Shown: positions 39,656 to 48,138 of the stretch, one piece after another
Position numbering within the stretch: the stretch's first letter is position 1
Layout of the letters: every line of letters starts with the position of its first letter
The notes under the pieces: generated by a model
What the model saw: the letters and a program-made list of their open reading frames with translations, nothing else
Database searches by the model: none
Told to the model about the DNA's origin: nothing
From: UBA4656 sp002405525
GTDB lineage: Bacteria > Pseudomonadota > Gammaproteobacteria > Xanthomonadales > Ahniellaceae
Direction of reading: 5' to 3'
Length of the DNA: 64,000 bases
Assembly: GCA_036723735.1 (NCBI GenBank)
Contig: DAIMGT010000003.1
Coordinates: 1 to 64,000, forward strand
Position numbers and translations under genes: made by a program

Positions 39656-41746
39656 ATGGCCGTCCACCCTGTCGCTGCTGCCGCCGTCCTGCTGCTCGCC
39701 ACGCCCGCCGCCCCTGCGGCGACCCTGGTCTGGCCCGCCCTGTCCGGCGGCGGACCCTGCGCCGGTTCGCTGCAGGCCTGCGTCGACGCCGCAGCGGCGG
39801 GCGACACCGTGCTGATCGGCGCCGACGAGGGGCTCCTTCCCGACGCCTACACCGCGATCAACGAGACGGTCTTCATCCGCAGGTCGCTGACCCTGGGGCC
39901 GGCGCCCGGCATCGACGCGGTGTTCGCGCCGGGTTCCAGCGTCGTGTTCCAGCCCGCCGTGCCGGGCCCGCACCAGGTGACGATCACCGGCCTGGTGTTC
40001 CGCCAGGGCTCGGTCGATATCCGCGACACCGGCTCCGCGATCGGCAGCGTGTTCCGAGTCGAGCGCGTGCGCATCGACGAGCCTTCGCCGGCTGGTGCCG
40101 GTTGCGCCATCGGTTTCGAGCTAGGCAGTCCTTCGCCGCAGATGATCGTCGGCGACAACGTGGTGTCCAGCGGTGGCGCAGCCGGGCAGCAGCGCAGTGG
40201 CATCTGCGCCTTCGCCAGCTCGCCAGCGGTGGCCTACACCGCGAATGTGTTCCGCAACCGCATCACCGCCGGCGCGGCGTCCCTGAACACCGCCATCGCC
40301 CTGAGCCCGGGCAACGGCGGCACGATCCAGATCTCCGGAAACACCGTGCTCGGCCCGCGGCTTGGCACCGGCATCCGCGTCGTTCGCGCCGGCGCCGGCA
40401 CCGTGGTGAACGCGCAGATCGACAACAACATGGTGGCGTTCCAAGACCTCGGCATCCAGTTCGGCATTGCGGTGGAGGTGGACAACGCGTCCGTCTCGGT
40501 GGTCAACAACACCGTGGTGCGCGGCCTGCAGGGGCTGCGGGTCACCGGCTTCGCCGACCTGCCCATCTCGGGACGGGTCGCCAACAACCTCGTTGCGTTC
40601 AACGCGAACAGCGGTGTGTTCCTCGCCGGCGGCGGACTGACCAACAGCCACAATCTGGTCTTCGGCAACGCGACCAACACGTTCACCCCGGGACCGTCCA
40701 CGCTGACGGTCGACCCGCAGCTCGCAGGCCCCGGCCATCCGCGTCTGGCCAACGGCTCGCCCGCGATCGACGCCGGCAGCAACGCCGACCTGCCTGCACT
40801 GGCCCAGTTCGACGCCGACGGCGAGCGCCGCGTGGCCTTCGGCGCGGTCGATATCGGCGCCTACGAGGCCAGCGGCGACGGCGCCGATCGCATCACCGCA
40901 GCCAGTGGGGCCGTGTTCTTCAACGAGACCTACGTCACGCCGTTCCCGGTGCCGCTCAGCGGCAGCGACACCCTGGTCGCCGTGGCGCGTCATTCCATGT
41001 GGCCGGCCGGTGCGTCCGCGCTCCACCTCGGCGTGTACCAGAACCCGGCCAGTCCGAGCGGCTGGTCGCTGTTCCTGCAGGACGTCAACCTGCTGATGCC
41101 GGTCGGCGCGGGCTTCCATGTGCTGGCGCCCTTCGCGGGCAAGACCGGTTTCGTGCACCAGGCCGCCGCCGCCAACACCAGCGGTGCGCTGACCACGATC
41201 GACCACCCGGCGCTCAACGGCGCCACCAATCGCTCGCGCATCGCGGTGGCCTTCCACCGCTGGCAGGGCATCTACCACGACTTCCCGATCGGCCTGCGCT
41301 GGGTCGCCACCGGCGGGGGCCGCTGGCAGGTGCGCAACGAGGATGGCGCGGCGATGCCGGACACGCAGACCTTCAATGTCGCGGTGGCGCCGTTCCTGAG
41401 CCCGAACGCCTTCCGCACCACACTCAACACCCTCGCGCAGGTGCAGTGGCGCCTCGAGCATCCCCTGCTGGACGGCAATCCCTGCGCTACGCCGATCGTC
41501 GGCCGGGTCGACGATCCCGACGAGCCTGGCGACATCCCCAACACCACGCGCTTCGGTGTGGTCTACGTGTCGCCGAGCGGCCCCGGCGCTCCGGGCCGCT
41601 GGTTCGTGCGCGCCGACGCGCCGGCGGGCGGTGGCACGCCGACCTTCCCGCCCGGCGCGGCCTTCCACGTCATCGTCGACGGTGACCAGGCCAACCGCTG
41701 CCGCGCGCCGGTCCTGGATGCGGTGTTCGCCAACGGGTTCGAGTAG
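39656..41746 (+). CDS. Secreted beta-helix protein with DUF7452-like domain and FANGFE tail
   Basis: 696 residues from ATG 39656, opening the signal peptide MAVHPVAAAAVLLLATPAAP. The first ~400 residues form a right-handed parallel beta-helix (repeated NN-V/NL turns such as VVNNTVVRGLQGLRVTG) ending in the SPAIDAGSNADL ... FGAVDIGAYEA motif common at the end of such polysaccharide-binding or lyase-like repeats. The second half carries FVHQAAAANTSGALTTIDHP ... GRWQVRNEDGAAMPDTQTFN, matching the DUF7452-like domain as I know it. It ends LDAVFANGFE. Probably extracellular or surface-located; no catalytic residues found. Confidence 0.85.
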   Translation: MAVHPVAAAAVLLLATPAAPAATLVWPALSGGGPCAGSLQACVDAAAAGDTVLIGADEGLLPDAYTAINETVFIRRSLTLGPAPGIDAVFAPGSSVVFQPAVPGPHQVTITGLVFRQGSVDIRDTGSAIGSVFRVERVRIDEPSPAGAGCAIGFELGSPSPQMIVGDNVVSSGGAAGQQRSGICAFASSPAVAYTANVFRNRITAGAASLNTAIALSPGNGGTIQISGNTVLGPRLGTGIRVVRAGAGTVVNAQIDNNMVAFQDLGIQFGIAVEVDNASVSVVNNTVVRGLQGLRVTGFADLPISGRVANNLVAFNANSGVFLAGGGLTNSHNLVFGNATNTFTPGPSTLTVDPQLAGPGHPRLANGSPAIDAGSNADLPALAQFDADGERRVAFGAVDIGAYEASGDGADRITAASGAVFFNETYVTPFPVPLSGSDTLVAVARHSMWPAGASALHLGVYQNPASPSGWSLFLQDVNLLMPVGAGFHVLAPFAGKTGFVHQAAAANTSGALTTIDHPALNGATNRSRIAVAFHRWQGIYHDFPIGLRWVATGGGRWQVRNEDGAAMPDTQTFNVAVAPFLSPNAFRTTLNTLAQVQWRLEHPLLDGNPCATPIVGRVDDPDEPGDIPNTTRFGVVYVSPSGPGAPGRWFVRADAPAGGGTPTFPPGAAFHVIVDGDQANRCRAPVLDAVFANGFE

Positions 41747-41846
41747 GGCGGGCCGCATTCCCCACGCCGTCGCCCGCGCGCCCGGTCTTGTCCGCGCCGG
41801 CGGCGGCTGGCACGCTCGCGCGATCGCGCATCGGAGGGTGAAACCC

Positions 41847-43508
41847 ATGCGTCACGCGCTGTCGGCACTGTGCTGTGGCCTCGCCCTGTGCGCGGTCGCG
41901 GCGGCCGGGGAATCCACCGTCATCCACGCCTCGCGCATCGTGACGATGGACAACGCGCGGCCGCAGGCCGAAGCGATGGCGATCGGCGCCGACGGGCGCA
42001 TCGTTGCGCTCGGCATGCACGCCGAGATCGACGCCGCCCATCCCGGCGCGCGCCGCGAGGATTTCGGCGCCGCGACCGTGGTGCCGGGCCTGATCGACGC
42101 CCACGGGCACCTGCTCGGCTACGGCCTGTCGCTGCTCAACGCCGACCTCGTCGGCACCACCGGCAAGGCGGACGTCATCGCGCGGCTGAAGGCCTTCGAG
42201 AAGGACCTGCCACCCGGCGCCTGGCTGCTCGGCCGCGGCTGGGACCAGAACGACTGGCCCGAGGACGAGCGCGCGTTCCCGACCGCCGCCGACCTCGACG
42301 CCGCCTTTCCGGAGCGCCCCGTGTGGCTCGAGCGCATCGACGGCCACGCGAACTGGGCCAACAGCGCGGCGATGCGTGCGGCCGGGCGCGACTTCGACGG
42401 CGACTGGCAGGTCGAGGGCGGCGAGGTCGTGCGCCGCGAGGGCCGCGCGACCGGCGTGTTCGTCGACGCCGCGGCGACCGTCATCGAGGCGCAGGTGCCG
42501 GCGGTGACGCCGGAAGTGGCGCGCCGCGCGCTGGAGAAGGCGTTTCCGAAACTGCTGGCCGCCGGCCTCACCGGCGTGCATGACGCCGGAACGTCGCGCG
42601 AGGTGCTCGCCGTGCTGCGCGCAATGGCCGACGAGGGCGCGCTGCCGATCCGCGTCAACGCCTGGGCCGACGGCGACGGCGGTGCGCTGGCCGACCTGTG
42701 CCGCGACGGGCCGTACCGGCACCCTTCCGGGCGGCTGCAGATGCGGGCGGTCAAGCTGTATGCGGACGGCGCGCTGGGCTCGCGCGGCGCCCTGCTGCTG
42801 GCCGACTACAGCGATGCGCCGGGCCAGCGCGGGCTGCCGGTGACCCCGGCCTCCGCGCTGGAGTCCGCGATGCGCAAGGCGAAGTCCTGCGGCGTGCAGG
42901 TCGCCACGCATGCGATCGGCGACGGCGGCAACCGCACGGTGCTGGACCTTTACGCGAAGGTGCTCGGCGAGCACGCGCGCGCCGACCACCGCTGGCGCAT
43001 CGAACACGCGCAGGTGGTGGCGCTGGTGGACATCCCGCGCTTCCACGCGCTCGGCGTGGTCGCCTCGGTGCAGCCCACGCACGCGACCTCCGACATGCCC
43101 TGGGCCGAGCGTCGCGTGGGGCCCCGGCGCATCGTCGGCGGCTACGCCTGGCGCAAGTTCCGCGACGCCGGGGTGCGGCTGGCGCTGGGATCCGATTTCC
43201 CGGTCGAACGCATCGAGCCGATCCTCGGTCTGCATGCCGCGGTGTCGCGGCAGGACGCCGCGGGCCAGCCCGGCGGCGGTTGGTACGCCAGCGAGCGACT
43301 GACCGGGCACGAGGCGCTGCGCGGGTTCACGCTGGATGCGGCTTGGGCGGGCTTCATGGATGCCGAGGTGGGCGCGCTCGCGCCCGGCAGGCGCGCCGAT
43401 TTCACCGTGCTGTCGGAGGATCCGGTGGGCAGCGAACCCGCGCGCCTGCGGCAGGCCAGGGTGCTCGCCACCTTCGTCGATGGTCGCCCGGCATACCGCG
43501 CGCAGTGA
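41847..43508 (+). CDS. Exported amidohydrolase (YtcJ-like, Amidohydro_3)
   Basis: 553 residues from ATG 41847; signal peptide RHALSALCCGLALCAVAAAG. Metal motif LIDAHGHLLGYG (near 75), AVKLYADGALGSRGALLL (catalytic Lys region), THAIGDGGNRTV (His) and LALGSDFPVE (Asp) give the binuclear-metal amidohydrolase fold. YtcJ-like enzymes act on formamide-type or N-acyl substrates; which one is not evident. Monocistronic between the beta-helix protein and the DUF4442 gene. Confidence 0.9.
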   Translation: MRHALSALCCGLALCAVAAAGESTVIHASRIVTMDNARPQAEAMAIGADGRIVALGMHAEIDAAHPGARREDFGAATVVPGLIDAHGHLLGYGLSLLNADLVGTTGKADVIARLKAFEKDLPPGAWLLGRGWDQNDWPEDERAFPTAADLDAAFPERPVWLERIDGHANWANSAAMRAAGRDFDGDWQVEGGEVVRREGRATGVFVDAAATVIEAQVPAVTPEVARRALEKAFPKLLAAGLTGVHDAGTSREVLAVLRAMADEGALPIRVNAWADGDGGALADLCRDGPYRHPSGRLQMRAVKLYADGALGSRGALLLADYSDAPGQRGLPVTPASALESAMRKAKSCGVQVATHAIGDGGNRTVLDLYAKVLGEHARADHRWRIEHAQVVALVDIPRFHALGVVASVQPTHATSDMPWAERRVGPRRIVGGYAWRKFRDAGVRLALGSDFPVERIEPILGLHAAVSRQDAAGQPGGGWYASERLTGHEALRGFTLDAAWAGFMDAEVGALAPGRRADFTVLSEDPVGSEPARLRQARVLATFVDGRPAYRAQ

Positions 43509-43515
43509 GCAGGCT

Positions 43516-43983
43516 TCAGTCCGCTTTGCGCGGGCTGACGTAGAGGGTGATGTCGGCGTCGAACACGACTTCGCCGGCGGGGTCGCGCACGTCGACGTGG
43601 GCGACCAGGTCCTGCGCCACGCCTTCGGTCGCGGAGGGCACGACGCAGGTGGCGGTCAGCGTGCCGCGGGCCTTGCGCAGGTAGCGCACCGTCATGCCCT
43701 TCGGGATCCAGCGCATGGAAGCCGGGATCGACGCGTCGGTGCCGAGTCCCGCCGTCAGTTCGGCGAGGTTGCACAGCGCGATCGCATGCACCGTGCCGAT
43801 GTGATTGTGCACGCGCCGGCGGTCCCTGATCCGCGCCACGCAGCGGCCCGGGGCGAGTTCCTCGACCACCGGGCCGATGCTGCCGAAGTAGGGCGCCTGG
43901 AAACACACCAGGCGCGAGAACAGCCAGCGGCCGGGCGCCGAGCCGCCGAGCCGCTGGAAGGCCTTCAGCGGCGACAGCGTCAC
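43516..43983 (-). CDS. DUF4442 hotdog-fold thioesterase-like protein
   Basis: 155 residues. FQAPYFGSIGPVVEELAPGR then RRRVHNHIGTVHAIALCNLA is the family hotdog signature (HNHIGTVHA active-site helix). Such proteins are thought to be acyl-CoA thioesterases. Its ATG (43983) lies 4 bases past the fadE stop, so it is the third gene of a hydrolase-fadE-DUF4442 operon; a role in fatty-acyl-CoA clearance fits. Confidence 0.9.
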   Translation of the reverse strand: MTLSPLKAFQRLGGSAPGRWLFSRLVCFQAPYFGSIGPVVEELAPGRCVARIRDRRRVHNHIGTVHAIALCNLAELTAGLGTDASIPASMRWIPKGMTVRYLRKARGTLTATCVVPSATEGVAQDLVAHVDVRDPAGEVVFDADITLYVSPRKAD

Positions 43984-43987
43984 CGGC

Positions 43988-46465
43988 TCAGGCCACCGAG
44001 CGCAGGGCGGCCGGGCGCGCGGCCTTGACGCTCATCAGTTCCTCCGACTCGAAGTCGTCGACGGTGATGATCTCGACCGTGATCTGGCGCACCTCGGCGA
44101 GCAGGTCGCGCTCGGCGGGCGTGAGCACGCCGGCGCGCACCGCCTCGTCCAGTTGTCCTGCGGCGTCCAGTGCCTTCAACTGCCCGGCCTTGACCGCCTT
44201 GGTCAGCTTGCGCTCGACCGGTTCGGCTTGGATCACTTTCGGCAGCGCGCGCTCGAGGTAGCCGGTCCAGTGCAGCGGCCCGCTGCCGTAGAAGATGCCC
44301 TCGCAGAGGCGGTTGCGCGTCTCCGAGGGCGTCATCAGCGCACTGGCGACCCGGTGGCCGAGCCGGTCGCCCGGCGCCACCTCGCGCAGGCCGAGCGGGA
44401 ACACCAGCGCGCGCAGCACCCAGGCCACCGGACGCACCGGGAAGTTGCGCAGGAAGGCATCCAGCGCGACCTGGATCTTGTGGATCGCATCGTGCATCGC
44501 CCACGCCAGCAGCGGCTGGTCGGCGGCCGGCCGGCCCTGGTCCTCGAAGCGCTTGAGCATCGAGGATGCGATGTACAGCTGGCTCAGCACGTCGCCGAGG
44601 CGCGCCGACAGGCGCTCCTTCTGCTTGAGCTTGCCGCCGAGGGTGAGCATCGCGGTGTCGGCGACCAGCGCCAGCGCGGCCGAGTAGCGGCCGAGCTTGC
44701 GATAGAACTTCTTCGTGTACTCGCCGCCCGGCACCTTGCCGGCCTTGCCGTGCACCAGGCCCAGCACGAAGGCGCGCGCGGCATTGGAGATCGCGAAGCC
44801 GATGTGGCCGAACAGCAGGCGGTCGAACTGCGCCAGGCGCTCGTCGCGGTCTTCCAGGCGTGCGGCCTGCATCTCCTTGAGCACGAAGGGATGGCAGCGG
44901 ATCGCGCCCTGGCCGAAGATGATCATCGAGCGGGTCAGGATGTTGGCGCCTTCGACCGTGATCGCCACCGGCGCGCCCTGCCAGCCGCGGCCGATCCAGT
45001 TGCGCGGGCCGAGGATCACGGCCTTGCCACCGTGGATGTCCATGCCGTCGCGGACCACCTCGCGCGCGCTCTCGGTGGCGTGGTACTTGGCGATCGCCGA
45101 GGGCACCGCCGGCTTCTCGCCGAGGTCGACCGCGTGCGCGGTCATGCGCGAGAGCGCGGTGATCGCGTAGGTGTAGCCGCCGATGCGGGCGAGCGCTTCC
45201 TCCACGCCCTCGAAGCGGCCGATCGGCATCTGGAACTGCTTGCGGATGCGCGCGTAGGCGCCGGTGTTGGCCGCCACCATGCGCGCGCCGCCGGCCGCCG
45301 AGGACGGCAGGGAGATCGAACGGCCCACCGACAGGCACTCGACCAGCATGCGCCAGCCGTGGCCGATGTACTGTTCGCCGCCGATCAGGCAGGACAGCGG
45401 CACGAAGATGCCGTTGCCGCGGACCGGGCCGTTCTGGAACGGCATGTTGAGCGGCAGGTGGCGGCGGCCGACCTCGAGGCCCGGGGTCGAGCGCGGCACC
45501 AGCGCGAGCGTGATGCCGCGGGCGGCCTGAGCGCCGAGCAGATGGTCGGGGTCGTGCAGGCGGAACGCCAGCCCGATCACGGTGGCGATCGGCGCGAGCG
45601 TGATGTAGCGCTTGTCGAAGGTCAGCCGCACGCCGAGTACTTCGCGGCCTTCGTGCTGTGCCTTGCATACGACGCCGAAATCCGGGATCGAGGTCGCATC
45701 CGAACCCGCCCACGGGCTGGTGAGCGCGAAGCAGGGGATCTCCTCGCCACGCGCCAGCCGCGGCAGGTAGTGGCTCTTCTGATCCTCGGTGCCGTAGTGC
45801 AGCAGCAGTTCGGCCGGCCCCAGCGAGTTCGGCACTGCGATGGTCGACGACAGGGTACCGGACACCGACGATGCCTTGACCAGCACCCGGTGGTGGGCGT
45901 AGGCCGAGAAGCCCAGCCCGCCATAGGCCCTGGGGATGATCATGCCGAAGAAGCGGTGCCTCTTCAGGTGCTCCCACACCGGCGGCGGCAGATCGGCGAG
46001 TTCATGGCTGACCTCCCATTCGTTGGTCATCGCGCAGACCTCCTCGACCGGGCCGTCGAGAAAGGCCTGCTCGTCGGGGGTCAGCTGTGGCGCCGGAATG
46101 GCCTGCAGTTTCGACCAGTCGGGTCGGCCGCTGAACAGTTCACCCTCCCAGCCCACCGTGCCGGCTTCGAGCGCGACTTTTTCGGTGTCCGACAACTGCG
46201 GGGTCATCGTCTGGTAGACCTCGAGCAGCGGCGCGCTGATCGCCGAACGGCGGAACGGGACGAGGTTCAGCGGCAGCGCGGCCAGCGCGAGCAGGACGCC
46301 GGGCAACGCCCAGCCCAGCCAGTGCGGCTGCGCGGCGAGCACAGCGGCACCGAGGGCGGCGGCGCCGGCCAGCGTCCATGTGCGCAGCCCGACCCGCAGG
46401 AAGGCGCAGGCGAGCGAGGCCGCGGCGAGCGAGAGCAGCGGGATCCAGTCGGCGAATTGACCCAT
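43988..46465 (-). CDS. fadE: Acyl-CoA dehydrogenase, FadE type
   Basis: 825 residues. N-terminal membrane anchors (LLSLAAASLACAFLRVGL; VLAAQPHWLGWALPGVLLAL), then the acyl-CoA dehydrogenase fold: AVPNSLGPAELLLHYGTEDQ, FALTSPWAGSD, and FQMPIGRFEGVEEALARIGG followed by the DUF1974 C-terminal region (ASSMLKRFEDQGRPAADQPL ...). It catalyses the first, FAD-dependent step of fatty-acid beta-oxidation. The operon order hydrolase-fadE-DUF4442 and the divergent TetR suggest fatty-acid-responsive control. Confidence 0.95.
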   Translation of the reverse strand: MGQFADWIPLLSLAAASLACAFLRVGLRTWTLAGAAALGAAVLAAQPHWLGWALPGVLLALAALPLNLVPFRRSAISAPLLEVYQTMTPQLSDTEKVALEAGTVGWEGELFSGRPDWSKLQAIPAPQLTPDEQAFLDGPVEEVCAMTNEWEVSHELADLPPPVWEHLKRHRFFGMIIPRAYGGLGFSAYAHHRVLVKASSVSGTLSSTIAVPNSLGPAELLLHYGTEDQKSHYLPRLARGEEIPCFALTSPWAGSDATSIPDFGVVCKAQHEGREVLGVRLTFDKRYITLAPIATVIGLAFRLHDPDHLLGAQAARGITLALVPRSTPGLEVGRRHLPLNMPFQNGPVRGNGIFVPLSCLIGGEQYIGHGWRMLVECLSVGRSISLPSSAAGGARMVAANTGAYARIRKQFQMPIGRFEGVEEALARIGGYTYAITALSRMTAHAVDLGEKPAVPSAIAKYHATESAREVVRDGMDIHGGKAVILGPRNWIGRGWQGAPVAITVEGANILTRSMIIFGQGAIRCHPFVLKEMQAARLEDRDERLAQFDRLLFGHIGFAISNAARAFVLGLVHGKAGKVPGGEYTKKFYRKLGRYSAALALVADTAMLTLGGKLKQKERLSARLGDVLSQLYIASSMLKRFEDQGRPAADQPLLAWAMHDAIHKIQVALDAFLRNFPVRPVAWVLRALVFPLGLREVAPGDRLGHRVASALMTPSETRNRLCEGIFYGSGPLHWTGYLERALPKVIQAEPVERKLTKAVKAGQLKALDAAGQLDEAVRAGVLTPAERDLLAEVRQITVEIITVDDFESEELMSVKAARPAALRSVA

Positions 46466-46474
46466 GGGTGGTCC

Positions 46475-47371
46475 TCAGTGGGTGCTTCGCGGCGGCGCAT
46501 GGCCGACGCGCTGCAGGAAGCGGGCGATGGTGGAGGTGAATCGGTCGTTGGCGTCGCCGGCCACCATGTGGGTTGCATCGGCCAGTTCGGCGTGTTCGGC
46601 GTGCGGGACACAGTGCAGGAAGTCGTCGATCGTGGCACGCGAGACCACGTCACTGCGTCCGCCGCTGACCAGCAGCACCGGCAGGCGCAGTGCGCGCGCA
46701 GCCTCGGTCAGCCGCGGCCCCCAGCGTTCGGCCTCGTGGGCCACGGTCTCCAGCAGGCGCGGGTCCCAGTGCCAGCGCAGGCGTCCGTCCGGCATCGGCA
46801 CCAGCAGGCGGGCCAGCCGCCGCGGGTCCTTGTCCTGCGCGCGGTGCGGCAGGTACTCGCGAACGGCCGCCTGTGCCTCCTCGAACGATGCGAAACCCCG
46901 CGGATGGGCACGCATGAAGCCGAGGATGCGCGCCACGCCGCGGGTCTCCCAGCGCGGCGTGATGTCCACCAGCACCAGGGCGGCAAAGCGACCGGAGGGC
47001 GCGATCGATTCCGCCACCATCCCCAGCAGGCCGCCCATCGAGGCACCGACCCCGGCCGGCCGGCCACCGCTGGCCTCGGCGATCCGCGCGGCATCGTCGA
47101 TGAACTGCTCGAAGCGGTACGCGCCGTCGCCGACCCAGCCGCTGTCGCCGTGGCCGCGGCCGTCGGCGACCACCGCGCGCCAGCCGCGTTCACCCAGTTC
47201 GCGTGCAGCGGCGCGCCAGGCGTGGCGGGTCTGGCCCAGGCCGTGCGCGAAGGCCACGGCCGGGCCGCCCGCAGGGCCGTGGAACTCGCAGGCCAGCACC
47301 ACGCCGTCCGCGCCCGGCAGTCGGACCAGCGCCGGGTCGACCTCCGCGCGGGAATGAGCGAAAGATTCCAT
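46475..47371 (-). CDS. Alpha/beta hydrolase, first gene of the fadE operon
   Basis: 298 residues. AFAHGLGQTRHAW (oxyanion), VADGRGHGDSGW, nucleophile GASMGG (near 108), Asp in VSGGRSDVV and His in ADATHMVAGD. A typical epoxide-hydrolase/esterase-type fold; the substrate is unknown but its position suggests acyl esters or thioesters. No ribosome-binding site precedes ATG 47371, and the predicted transcript start is at about the ATG, so the mRNA may be leaderless. Confidence 0.87.
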   Translation of the reverse strand: MESFAHSRAEVDPALVRLPGADGVVLACEFHGPAGGPAVAFAHGLGQTRHAWRAAARELGERGWRAVVADGRGHGDSGWVGDGAYRFEQFIDDAARIAEASGGRPAGVGASMGGLLGMVAESIAPSGRFAALVLVDITPRWETRGVARILGFMRAHPRGFASFEEAQAAVREYLPHRAQDKDPRRLARLLVPMPDGRLRWHWDPRLLETVAHEAERWGPRLTEAARALRLPVLLVSGGRSDVVSRATIDDFLHCVPHAEHAELADATHMVAGDANDRFTSTIARFLQRVGHAPPRSTH

Positions 47372-47378
47372 ACGGGCG

Positions 47379-47408
47379 AGTATGTTGAGCTTTATTCGCG
47401 ACTGTCAA
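47379..47408 (-). promoter_or_regulatory. Promoter of the hydrolase-fadE-DUF4442 operon
   Basis: Minus strand: -35 TTGACA (47403-47408, perfect consensus), 18-bp spacer, -10 CATACT (47379-47384). The start would be near 47372, one base before the ATG at 47371. Confidence 0.65.
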
Positions 47409-47414
47409 TACGCT
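47385..47414 (+). promoter_or_regulatory. Probable promoter of the TetR gene
   Basis: Plus strand: -35 TTGAGC (47385-47390), 18-bp spacer, -10 TACGCT (47409-47414). The start would fall near 47420, the first ATG of the regulator. It overlaps the opposing promoter, so the two compete. Confidence 0.45.
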
Positions 47415-47423
47415 ACCGTATGG
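47406..47423. promoter_or_regulatory. Candidate TetR operator
   Basis: CAATACG-CTAC-CGTATGG: inner 5-bp arms ATACG/CGTAT are perfect, with one further mismatch outside. It covers the -35 edge of the hydrolase promoter and the -10 and start of the TetR promoter, so binding would silence both. Confidence 0.5.
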
Positions 47424-48061
47424 ATCCGAGGCCCGCCCTGATCCCCGGAACGACCATGCCCGCAGCGACCGCCCGAGCCGAACGCAGCCGTCTGTCCGCC
47501 GCCGACTGGGAACAGGCCGCGCTCGACGTGATCGCCGAACAGGGCGTGGCGGCGGTCGCGGTGGAATCGCTTGCACGTCGCCTCGGGGTCACCAAAGGCA
47601 GCTTCTACTGGCACTTCGGAACCCGCGACGAACTGCTCGACGCCACGCTGCGGCGCTGGGAACAGGCCGAGGCCGAGGCCCTGCTCGCCCAGGTCGCCCG
47701 CATCGCCGACCCGCGCGAGCGGCTTCTGGAGCTGTTCCGCCGCACCAGCCGCGAGATGCGCTCGCACGTGATCTACTCGGGCCTGCTGAAGGCGCTCGAC
47801 CATCCCGCCGTGCGGCCGGTGATGCAGCGCGTGTCGCAGCGGCGGATCCAGTACCTCGCGCTGGCGTATCGTGCGCTGGGGCTGTCGCGCCGTGACGCCA
47901 CGCACCGCGCGCGGCTGGCCTACGCCGCCTACGTCGGCTTCCTGCAGTTGATGCTGCTGCTGAAGCTCGAGCGGATGACGCCCGAGGACTTCGACGCCTA
48001 TGTCGAACACGTGATCGCGACCCTGATTCCGTGGTCCGGCGCCTGCCGCGGTGCGGATTGA
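47420..48061 (+). CDS. TetR/AcrR family repressor, likely of the fadE operon
   Basis: 213 residues if it starts at ATG 47420, 201 from ATG 47456. The DNA-binding helix-turn-helix is plain (VAVESLARRLGVTKGSFYWH FGTRDELLDATL); the C-terminal ~140 residues form the ligand and dimer domain with a hydrophobic close (YAAYVGFLQLMLLLKL). It is divergent from the hydrolase-fadE-DUF4442 operon and the shared region has a palindromic operator, so autorepression and control of fatty-acid genes by an acyl-type ligand is likely. The first ATG sits on the operator. Confidence 0.88.
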   Translation: MDPRPALIPGTTMPAATARAERSRLSAADWEQAALDVIAEQGVAAVAVESLARRLGVTKGSFYWHFGTRDELLDATLRRWEQAEAEALLAQVARIADPRERLLELFRRTSREMRSHVIYSGLLKALDHPAVRPVMQRVSQRRIQYLALAYRALGLSRRDATHRARLAYAAYVGFLQLMLLLKLERMTPEDFDAYVEHVIATLIPWSGACRGAD

Positions 48062-48138
48062 ATCCGACGCCCAGCGGTGTCCATGATGGCGCGACCAGTC
48101 CTTCCCCCAAGCCCCGCGGGGCCGGAGACTCCACTGCC

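Noticed and set aside
44153..47419. A very long open frame opposite fadE, in frame with the TetR gene
   Set aside because: The part before 47420 mirrors the fadE and hydrolase coding sequence; only the TetR region shows a real protein pattern.
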